Origin: an uncultured bacterium
Lineage (GTDB): Bacteria > Bacillota > Clostridia > Lachnospirales > Lachnospiraceae
Direction: 5' to 3'
Assembly (NCBI GenBank): GCA_937916345.1
Contig: CALFUE010000188.1
Coordinates: 1 to 5,027, forward strand
Length of the DNA: 5,027 nucleotides
Shown here: piece after piece, positions 1-5,027 of the stretch
How the letters are laid out: each line of letters starts with the position of its first letter
Position numbering within the stretch: the first letter of the stretch is position 1
The notes under the pieces: model-generated
What the model was told of the DNA's origin: nothing
Database searches by the model: none
What the model saw: the letters and a program-made list of their open reading frames with translations, nothing else
Program-made: the position numbers and the translations under genes

Positions 1-5
1 TCTGT

Positions 6-36
6 AAAACCCCGGATATCTTTCGGGGTTTTTCTT
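6..36 (+). terminator. Rho-independent terminator of a gene left of the window
   Basis: A perfect 9-bp stem (AAAACCCCG at 6-14 with CGGGGTTTT at 24-32) closes a 9-base loop and runs directly into a T-rich tract (29-36, TTTTTCTT with one C). This is the standard intrinsic terminator form for plus-strand transcription. The gene it serves is not in the window. The A-run on the left could give weak termination in the other direction too, but no minus-strand gene ends here. Confidence 0.85.
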
Positions 37-38
37 AA

Positions 39-72
39 GTATCATAGCGAGGACTTTTGACCCTCGCATCAT
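39..72. repeat. Hairpin repeat, copy 1 (GTATCAT-stem-ATCAT)
   Basis: The unit starts with GTATCAT (39-45), then one spacer base, a 6-bp perfect stem GCGAGG (47-52) / CCTCGC (62-67) with loop ACTTTTGAC, and ends with ATCAT (68-72). It shares the outer GTATCAT and ATCAT blocks and the 10-base string CTTTTGACCC (54-63) with a second copy at 931-972, while the stem sequence differs and base pairing is kept. It begins two bases after the upstream terminator tract. Seen directly: the repeat and the pairing. Inferred: a dispersed structured repeat or RNA element of unknown function. The orientation of the functional strand is not known. Confidence 0.7.
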
Positions 73-103
73 TAATATTTATCTCGAACGGGAGAATACC
101 CTG

Positions 104-119
104 ACCCCTGGGGCGGGGT
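104..119 (+). promoter_or_regulatory. G/C-rich hairpin overlapping the likely Shine-Dalgarno of the MBL gene
   Basis: ACCCC (104-108) can pair with GGGGT (115-119) across a 6-base loop. The right arm GGGG is the only purine-rich stretch at a usable distance (8 bases) from the ATG at 127, so it is the best available, though poor, ribosome binding site. Folding would hide it. The pairing is short and another CCCC/GGGG register exists, so regulation is only a possibility. No convincing promoter with proper -35/-10 spacing was found between 37 and 126. Confidence 0.3.
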
Positions 120-126
120 TTGGAAT

Positions 127-948
127 ATGAAGGTAACAGCACTTGTTGAAAACACCACAAATGTGGGGTTGCCCACGGAACACGGGCTCAGTCTCTACAT
201 AGAGACGAAGCGGCACAGGATATTGTTTGATACGGGAAAGAGCGGGCTTTTTGCGGAGAATGCGGCGCGGCTCGGCGTTGACTTAAAACTCGTCGATATC
301 TGCGTTTTGTCCCACGGACATTATGACCACGGCGGGGGCTTAAAAAAGTTTTCGACCATAAACGAAAATGCCCCGATATATATGAACAGAAATGCATTTG
401 GCATGCATTTTCACGGACAAGAGAAGTACATAGGACTGAACAGGGATTGGCTCCTGGATGAGGAGCTTCAGCAAAGGATCATATACACCGACGCAGGGCT
501 CGATATCGATGAGGAGCTTTCCATCGTAGTACCGAAGGATAAAAAGGTCGTCGACATGGGGAGCACCGGTCTGAGTGTGCAGGTCGGAGGGGATTTTGTC
601 CCCGAGGATTTCAGGCATGAGCATTACCTGCTGATCAGGGAGAATGGTAAGCGCATCCTGATAAGCGGATGTTCACATCAGGGTGTCATCAATATCGTGG
701 AATGGTACAGACCGGATGTGCTGATCGGCGGATTTCATTTCATGGATCAGGAGCCGGGAGATATTCTTAAAAGCTACGGAAAGATGCTGGATGAGTACGA
801 TACACAGTACTATACCTGTCACTGTACGGGAGTGGAGCAGTATGATTATCTGAATTCTTTTATGAGGCGGCTGCACTATCTCTCCGAGGGTGAAGATTTT
901 GTCTCCGATATTCCACAGAGTGGGTGCTGCGTATCATGGTCGGGGTAA
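127..948 (+). CDS. MBL-fold metallohydrolase, COG1237 type
   Basis: A cytoplasmic metallo-beta-lactamase-fold hydrolase of 273 residues with no signal peptide. It carries the metal-binding signature S-H-G-H-Y-D-H-G (His63, His65, Asp67, His68), the LFDTG strand with Asp35, a third-motif histidine in GCSHQG (His184) and a late histidine in the CHCTG block (His232). The N-terminal 'LVEN' strand, LFDTG, and the terminal CxCTG-V-E-x-Y-x-Y-L block fit the group annotated as COG1237, related to the archaeal dihydropterin/ribofuranosylaminobenzene phosphate synthase; the actual substrate in bacteria is unknown and no pterin role should be assumed. The ATG at 127 is the first usable start after an in-frame stop at 73-75, although the ribosome binding site is weak. 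After the conserved block and 'HYLSEG' (249-255) there is an unusual tail of about 18 residues rich in Ser, Cys and Gly, whose last five codons lie in the hairpin repeat at 931-972. The next gene follows after 46 bases and may be co-transcribed. Confidence 0.9.
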   Translation: MKVTALVENTTNVGLPTEHGLSLYIETKRHRILFDTGKSGLFAENAARLGVDLKLVDICVLSHGHYDHGGGLKKFSTINENAPIYMNRNAFGMHFHGQEKYIGLNRDWLLDEELQQRIIYTDAGLDIDEELSIVVPKDKKVVDMGSTGLSVQVGGDFVPEDFRHEHYLLIRENGKRILISGCSHQGVINIVEWYRPDVLIGGFHFMDQEPGDILKSYGKMLDEYDTQYYTCHCTGVEQYDYLNSFMRRLHYLSEGEDFVSDIPQSGCCVSWSG

Positions 949-972
949 AATACCTTTTGACCCCGACATCAT
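931..972. repeat. Hairpin repeat, copy 2, spanning the MBL stop codon
   Basis: GTATCAT (931-937), one spacer base, then a perfect 8-bp stem GTCGGGGT (939-946) / ACCCCGAC (960-967), then ATCAT (968-972). The 13-base loop can extend the stem further, AAAA (947-950) with TTTT (955-958), leaving a TACC loop and one bulged G959. The string CTTTTGACCC (954-963) is identical to copy 1 (54-63). The left arm codes for the last residues of the MBL hydrolase, and the T of its TAA stop (946) is the last base of that arm. There is no T-tract after the stem, so it is not an ordinary terminator. The right flank ends 9 bases before the AGGAGG of the next gene, so a folded transcript would place the hairpin close to that site. 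Confidence 0.75.
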
Positions 973-981
973 AACATTATT

Positions 982-987
982 AGGAGG
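982..987 (+). promoter_or_regulatory. Ribosome binding site that fixes the start at 995
   Basis: A perfect AGGAGG stands 7 bases before the ATG at 995. The same reading frame is open back to 890 with an earlier ATG, but that stretch overlaps the MBL gene, lacks such a site, and would put 35 residues ahead of a clear signal peptide. The site therefore decides the start. Confidence 0.9.
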
Positions 988-994
988 AATCAAA

Positions 995-2014
995 ATGAAA
1001 GCGAAAAAAATTGTGTCACTTGTTCTGTCGGCAGCTGTTCTTGCGGCTGCGGGCGCACCTGCCGATGTAAGCGCTGCGTCAAAGGCCGGGGAATACAGGG
1101 CGTATTCTGATATTCTGGACGAATACAAGAACGCTTATGAGGATGCCATAAATCAGAAATACGACGAGTTGGGTGAGATCGTGAACCCGGAATTTTTCCA
1201 GACATTTATCTATGACAGCTCCGCGGTTCCGATCTACAGGATAGTTGACCTTGACGGTGACGGAAACGATGAGCTGCTGATCGGGGCGAAGCCGGAGGGA
1301 ATTAATCAGGCAGATCTGTATGCGCTATACACATTTTCTTCGGGAAAGGCAGTCTGTGTCAGGGATAGCTTTGGTTACAGAGCCGGTCTTCTCGATCTCA
1401 GAAAGGGAAATGTCATTGCCAACTATTGGTCAGACAGCGCCTTTGAGTCGGGGATATCCTACTATAACTATGAGGCCGGAGAGCTGAAGGAGATCATCAC
1501 GATCAAGGTGACCTTTAGCGAGTCCGCGGAGGAGGTATACACAAAGAGTGAAAACGGAAAGCAGAGCAAGAGCAGCGGCGATGAGTTTAATGCCACAATA
1601 AAGAAATACGGTTTAAGGAGCTCCGCGAAGTATTTCCTTCTCGATGAGGCTGCCTGCGACGCGCTGGAATCGGGAAATAAGAGATACAGCGGCCAAAAGA
1701 CATACACACTTACCACCGGAGCTTCGATGCCCTCAAAGGTAAAGATCAATGATGTGTCAGACAATAACACAGAAGATGCGGCTGGACTCAGATTCAGCTG
1801 GTCAAAGAACAAATACGCGACCGGATATCAGTATCGCTGCAAGCTCTTTGAGGATTCACAGGATTACGATGTAAAAGGTTATACAAAGAAGCTTTTCGCA
1901 GACATACACTTCCAGGATCGCGGAACCGTCACTTTCCAGGTCAGAGCTTACACAACGGATTCTTATGGTGTGAAGGTTTACGGGAAGTGGACAACGGTAA
2001 CATACTCATCTTAG
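995..2014 (+). CDS. Secreted protein with Ca-loop motif and C-terminal Fn3-like domain
   Basis: A 339-residue exported protein of unknown function. Residues 1-27 form a typical Sec signal peptide: Lys-rich start (KAKK), a hydrophobic Ala/Leu/Val core, and a likely signal peptidase I site at VSA-A or SAA-S. There is no lipobox Cys, LPXTG or membrane tail, so it is probably released. The mature part starts with a charged helical region (about 30-65) and then 'YRIVDLDGDGNDELLIG' (81-97), in which Asp85, Asp87, Asp89, Asn91 and Glu93 form an EF-hand-like calcium loop as in FG-GAP/VCBS-like repeats. A beta-rich middle (about 105-220) resembles uncharacterised secreted proteins of Lachnospiraceae. 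Residues about 245-338 look like a fibronectin type III or Ig-like sandwich, with FSWSKNKYATGYQYR and later TFQVRAYT and YGKWT strands. Binding to carbohydrate or cell surface is possible but not shown. The gene is 46 bases downstream of the MBL gene, and its last 9 bases overlap the end of the convergent beta-helix gene. Confidence 0.85.
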   Translation: MKAKKIVSLVLSAAVLAAAGAPADVSAASKAGEYRAYSDILDEYKNAYEDAINQKYDELGEIVNPEFFQTFIYDSSAVPIYRIVDLDGDGNDELLIGAKPEGINQADLYALYTFSSGKAVCVRDSFGYRAGLLDLRKGNVIANYWSDSAFESGISYYNYEAGELKEIITIKVTFSESAEEVYTKSENGKQSKSSGDEFNATIKKYGLRSSAKYFLLDEAACDALESGNKRYSGQKTYTLTTGASMPSKVKINDVSDNNTEDAAGLRFSWSKNKYATGYQYRCKLFEDSQDYDVKGYTKKLFADIHFQDRGTVTFQVRAYTTDSYGVKVYGKWTTVTYSS

Positions 2015-3784
2015 AGTCTTTGCCTTGCAGTCGCTTGAGACATGAACATCCTTTGTCGTTGCGCCCTTCACCTTGTTGGAGGCGATGGTTGTGGCCTCTG
2101 ACTTCAGAGAAAGCAGTATGCCGTACTCTCCGGGGGAGGTCACAGTGTTGCTCTTTATGTTTGTTGCGATGGCTTTTTTTGTGACGCTGATACCCCTTTT
2201 TCCGGAGTTCTTTACCTTGTTCTGGTTCAGATTTTTGACTATCGCCGTGTTATATACAAAGATACCTGTCTCCTTCGAATCAGATATGGTATTTTTTGTC
2301 ACATCGGTTACATCGGCTTTTTCTATGTCTATGCCGTACTTCTTACAGTTCTTTACCGTGTTTCCCGTTACCTTTTTTGCGGTGGTGCGATCGCTTTCTT
2401 TTTTCATGGTCAGGACATAGATACCGTTTGAATTGCTGCCGTCTACCGTATTATTTGTGATGGTGATGTCCTTCGAGCGCTCTGACGCCTGTATACCATA
2501 GTAGTTGGTGCCATCGCTGATATCGTAATCTCCGTTGACCAGGTTATTATCTATCACAACATTTTTTGCCATGACGGCGCGGATGCCGTGACCGTGTGTG
2601 CTGATGGTATTTCCGCTGATCTTTACTCCCGAGATGTAATAATCCCCAACCGGGAGACCGCCGCTTTTATCGGAGTAAACGGTAGAAGAGGTTACAGTGG
2701 TGCCGCCCACTACTATGCCTGTCCTGGTATAATCCGAGAAGAGCTCCTTCTTTCCCATGTCCAGCTCCATAGTGTTGTTTTTGATCACGATGTTCATATC
2801 ATCATTTTCTTCATTTTCCTCTGGGATATCTGACTTAAGTCCGCCCTCCTCCATGATGACCGAGGCCAGGTAGGTGCTTTTTCCGGAGTCTCTGTGTGAG
2901 TACATGACTATACCTCTGGGGGCATCCTTTATGGTATTGCCTGCTATGGTCACATTCTCCCAATTCTGTCCGTGAACCGCGCAGTTCATGATATCCTCAA
3001 AGGTGTTGCCGGTGATCTCTATATTCTTGCAGGGTACATTCAGAATGTCGGTGTGAGAGCCTATGCCTCTTGGAACATTGATAAACTGACAGCCGCTGAT
3101 TCTTACATTGTTTACGGAGAGAGCTTCCGATCTGTAGGTGCTGAAGTGCTTCTTGTAGATGACATCGAACTGTATCGCTTCATACCTGGCTTCCGAATCG
3201 CTCTTCTGAAGTACTTGATCCTTAAAGGTGCAGTTCGTTATGGTCAGACCGTTTACACCCGCGACCTCCATCAAATGTCCGCTGAGATTGTTCTGCAGGG
3301 TAGTACCGGTCATGGAGAAATTCTTCACATGTGCAGCCTTCAGGATGGTGGCGGATTTAGCGTTCCCGTCGATCACGCCTCCCTTGATTGCGATATTTTC
3401 GTAGAAATAGCCGGTTGCACCGGTCTCCGCGGAATTATCGCTGCTGTCTCCGATATGGATCAGGCCGGAGGCATCCTTTCCGGCAGCATTTGCGCCTCTT
3501 TTCAGAGTCACTCCCTCGAGATCGAGAGTAGTATTGCCGTAGATGTACAGACATGCGTCCAGACTGTATTCTCCGGAGGGAATTTTTATTATATATTTAT
3601 TACCGGATGTGGCTTTGTCCTTTGCGTTCGTAAGGGCGTTATTGATCGCGCGTCTGGCATTTTTCTGCAGATCTGATGCCGATATATTGACGGTGGTGTC
3701 GGCGAAAGTCTCGTTAGCGCCGAAAACGATCGCTGACGATAAAAAGAGTGTCGTGATTGCCGCAAATATAAGCTTTTTTTTCAT
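2006..3784 (-). CDS. Secreted right-handed parallel beta-helix protein
   Basis: A 592-residue exported protein with a Sec signal peptide (1-28; KKK start, hydrophobic core, probable cleavage after ETFA). The region 35-140 has the usual N-terminal cap of pectate-lyase-like beta-helices: a helical stretch, then IKIPSGEYSLD, LDLEGVTLKRG and IKGGVIDGN. From about 150 to 580 it is built from PbH1-type coils with repeated I-x-x-N/G-N-T-[IVF] and G-I-x-[VI] motifs. In the last five coils the Asn of N-T/K-[VI] falls at 475, 498, 522, 546 and 570, and the turn Gly-Ile at 484, 507, 531 and 555, a very regular spacing of 23-24 residues. A longer acidic loop (about 296-345, with PEENEEND) interrupts the middle. 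The fold is typical of polysaccharide lyases, epimerases and glycan-binding proteins; no catalytic triad can be assigned, so the substrate is unknown. No LPXTG, S-layer or dockerin segment is seen. The ATG at 3784 is preceded by AGGGAGGA. It lies 69 bases downstream of the kinase gene in the same direction. Confidence 0.88.
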   Translation of the reverse strand: MKKKLIFAAITTLFLSSAIVFGANETFADTTVNISASDLQKNARRAINNALTNAKDKATSGNKYIIKIPSGEYSLDACLYIYGNTTLDLEGVTLKRGANAAGKDASGLIHIGDSSDNSAETGATGYFYENIAIKGGVIDGNAKSATILKAAHVKNFSMTGTTLQNNLSGHLMEVAGVNGLTITNCTFKDQVLQKSDSEARYEAIQFDVIYKKHFSTYRSEALSVNNVRISGCQFINVPRGIGSHTDILNVPCKNIEITGNTFEDIMNCAVHGQNWENVTIAGNTIKDAPRGIVMYSHRDSGKSTYLASVIMEEGGLKSDIPEENEENDDMNIVIKNNTMELDMGKKELFSDYTRTGIVVGGTTVTSSTVYSDKSGGLPVGDYYISGVKISGNTISTHGHGIRAVMAKNVVIDNNLVNGDYDISDGTNYYGIQASERSKDITITNNTVDGSNSNGIYVLTMKKESDRTTAKKVTGNTVKNCKKYGIDIEKADVTDVTKNTISDSKETGIFVYNTAIVKNLNQNKVKNSGKRGISVTKKAIATNIKSNTVTSPGEYGILLSLKSEATTIASNKVKGATTKDVHVSSDCKAKTLR

Positions 3785-3788
3785 AATG

Positions 3789-3796
3789 TCCTCCCT
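3789..3796 (-). promoter_or_regulatory. Ribosome binding site of the beta-helix gene
   Basis: On the minus strand AGGGAGGA stands 4 bases before the ATG (complement of 3782-3784). It is a strong Shine-Dalgarno sequence and supports this start, which also gives an intact signal peptide. Confidence 0.85.
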
Positions 3797-3817
3797 GTGT
3801 ATTTGTTTTTGTGCGGA

Positions 3818-3839
3818 GCAGACTTGAATAAGAAGCTGC
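3818..3839 (-). other. Short hairpin in the kinase/beta-helix gap
   Basis: GCAG-A-CTT (3818-3825) can pair with AAGCTGC (3833-3839) as a 7-bp stem with one bulged A and a 7-base loop. On the minus strand it is not followed by a T-run, so it is not an intrinsic terminator; transcription from the kinase gene into the beta-helix gene is plausible. It could mark an RNA processing or stability site, or be chance. No convincing promoter was seen in this 69-base gap. Confidence 0.25.
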
Positions 3840-3853
3840 AGTTTGGTGGATTA

Positions 3854-5027
3854 CTAGCTGTTTCTCTCAAAGAATCTCTCGAGAGTATCCAGCAAATGCT
3901 CCTTCGTCATTGGTTTGAGAAGGTACCCATCCGGCTTTCTCTTTAATATTCTCATGACGCTGTTTCTGTCCCGTTTTCCGGTCAGAAAAATGATGGGTAT
4001 TTTTGCAGTGTCGTTATTCCTGCGGATCTTTTCCATGGTATCGTATCCGTCTATATCCGGGAGATCATAGTCCATCAGTATGAGATCCGGATGCTTGTGA
4101 GTCAGGTATGACAGTGCCTCCTTACCTGATGAGCAGGCATCGGTCTGATACTCCGATCTCAGCCAGCTCCTTACGATAGTGAGAAAATCGATATCGTCGT
4201 CCACTATCAATACCGTCCTGAAATTGCTGGGAATGTTGCGGTAGTCCACCAGATGCCTGATATCATCTATGAGCTTTGCGGCATTGACAGGTCTGGGGTA
4301 GACGGCGAAGATCCTGTTGTCGATGTCGTACTGCTTCGCCTTGGCTATCAGGTGCTCCTCCCCTGTCAGACACAGGGATTTGTGCTCTCTTGAGGTAACC
4401 TCCAGGAGATAGTCCATGGTGGATTCTATCTGTATATCGCTCCCGGAGGGATAATATATGATCACTCTGGCCCTGTCACAGCAGGGAGCGATTTCGTGTA
4501 TGGAGTCAGTAGTATTCAGTACCGAGAGACCGGCATTTTTCAGGCTTCCTATGACGGTCTGATTCAGGAATCCCGCGGTGCCCTCTATAAAAAGCACATC
4601 CGCCGGATCGGTGTTGGTCTCATATGTCAGGGCCTTTTGAAGCAAGGGCTCGAATCCGCGGTAGATCGAGAGGATGGTGGGCGAGCCCTCGTAAACCAGG
4701 GAATCCTCCCCGGCCTTTGCGGCTGCCTCAAAATGGGCTGCCAGATCGGAAAGCTCCTTCGCGCCAATGAGCTTTGCAGTGCTTTTCAGAGAGTGAAGCC
4801 TGTTGGCGTATGTGGGCAGATCTTTTGTTGCGCAGGCATGCTCGATCTCGTCGGCCTTTCTGTGGATGGAGCCGGCGAATATATTGAGCGCTTCTATGTA
4901 ATCCCCGGCAGTTTCGCAGTATGAGATTCCGTTCATCGGATCGATGCCGGGTATTCTGCGTAGTGCCTCAGGCAGCTTTTCCAGCTCGGCTTTGATGTGG
5001 TCTTTTTTGGCGAGCTCGTGCTCAGAT
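3854..5027 (-). CDS. Hybrid sensor kinase C-terminal part: Hpt, pseudo-receiver, receiver (partial)
   Basis: The 3' part of a phosphorelay protein; the 5' end lies beyond the right edge. The frame stays open from the first in-frame Met (complement 4934-4936) to the window end, adding about 30 residues (ending LPEALRRIPGIDP) that match the usual linker in front of an Hpt domain, so that Met is internal. Numbering from it: residues 1-105 are an Hpt domain with the motif N-R-L-H-S-L-K-S-T-A and His48 as the phospho-acceptor. Residues about 112-233 fold-match a receiver but lack the acidic pair and the phospho-Asp (YYPSG at that strand), keeping LTG (Thr191) and a P-R-P where Lys-Pro is expected. 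Residues 240-358 are a canonical receiver: acidic pocket Asp246-248, phospho-Asp289 in LMDYDLPDIDGY, Thr319 in FLTG, Lys341 in LLKP. No DNA-binding or output domain follows; the protein ends with FFERNS. A histidine kinase core and perhaps another receiver are expected upstream but are not visible. It is followed by the beta-helix gene. Confidence 0.88.
   Translation of the reverse strand, partial: SEHELAKKDHIKAELEKLPEALRRIPGIDPMNGISYCETAGDYIEALNIFAGSIHRKADEIEHACATKDLPTYANRLHSLKSTAKLIGAKELSDLAAHFEAAAKAGEDSLVYEGSPTILSIYRGFEPLLQKALTYETNTDPADVLFIEGTAGFLNQTVIGSLKNAGLSVLNTTDSIHEIAPCCDRARVIIYYPSGSDIQIESTMDYLLEVTSREHKSLCLTGEEHLIAKAKQYDIDNRIFAVYPRPVNAAKLIDDIRHLVDYRNIPSNFRTVLIVDDDIDFLTIVRSWLRSEYQTDACSSGKEALSYLTHKHPDLILMDYDLPDIDGYDTMEKIRRNNDTAKIPIIFLTGKRDRNSVMRILKRKPDGYLLKPMTKEHLLDTLERFFERNS

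Noticed and set aside
41..72. ATCAT flanks as target-site duplications of a mobile insertion
   Set aside because: The same ATCAT flanks occur in both copies, so they are part of the repeat and not site-specific duplications.
57..85. TTGACC (57-62) as a -35 box, and the same string at 957-962
   Set aside because: No good -10 hexamer lies 16-18 bases downstream; TAATAT at 73-78 is only 10 bases away. The shared string is better explained as part of the hairpin repeat.
340..624. Minus-strand open frames inside the MBL gene
   Set aside because: Antisense shadows of a gene with intact metal-binding motifs; no independent support.
939..967. Hairpin copy 2 as a rho-independent terminator
   Set aside because: Strong stem but no T-tract follows on either strand, and it recurs with conserved flanks, so it fits a repeat element better.
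890..994. Longer start for the secreted Ca-loop protein at 890
   Set aside because: It overlaps the MBL gene, lacks a ribosome binding site and would place 35 residues in front of a clear signal peptide; AGGAGG before 995 fixes the start.
2972..3676. Plus-strand open frame of 234 codons opposite the beta-helix gene
   Set aside because: It lies wholly antisense to a well-supported secreted protein, has no family features and no convincing ribosome binding site.
4496..4924. Plus-strand open frame of 142 codons opposite the kinase gene
   Set aside because: Shadow of the Hpt/pseudo-receiver coding region, with no recognisable domain.

Overview
The window looks like a chromosomal piece of an anaerobic low-to-mid GC Firmicute, most likely a Lachnospiraceae-type gut or rumen bacterium. 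The grounds are strong AGGAGG-type ribosome binding sites, Gram-positive Sec signal peptides, secreted proteins of the 'DLDGDGNDE plus Fn3-like' and parallel beta-helix kinds, and a multi-domain hybrid kinase. The taxon is an inference from style, not from a marker gene.

Layout: a rho-independent terminator (6-36) closes a gene that lies to the left of the window. It is followed at once by a small hairpin repeat (39-72). A plus-strand pair comes next: a COG1237-type metallo-beta-lactamase-fold hydrolase (127-948) and a secreted protein with a calcium-loop motif and a C-terminal Fn3-like region (995-2014). A second copy of the hairpin repeat (931-972) lies across the stop codon of the hydrolase and directly upstream of the ribosome binding site of the second gene. 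On the minus strand, reading leftwards, are the 3' part of a hybrid sensor kinase or multi-domain phosphorelay protein (3854 to beyond 5027: Hpt, degenerate receiver, true receiver) and, 69 bases downstream, a secreted right-handed beta-helix protein (2006-3784). The two gene pairs converge and their 3' ends overlap by 9 bases.

How they may work together: the kinase and beta-helix genes are co-oriented with no visible terminator between them, so they may be co-transcribed, but no functional link can be proven from sequence. The hydrolase and the secreted Ca-loop protein may also share a transcript. There is no gene-free stretch longer than about 130 bases; the main non-coding content is the 1-126 leader with its terminator, repeat and G-rich hairpin. 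No tRNA, rRNA, CRISPR array, transposase or known defence system is visible. The least ordinary signal is the pair of hairpin repeats, which share flanks and loop sequence and show three compensatory base-pair changes in the stem.
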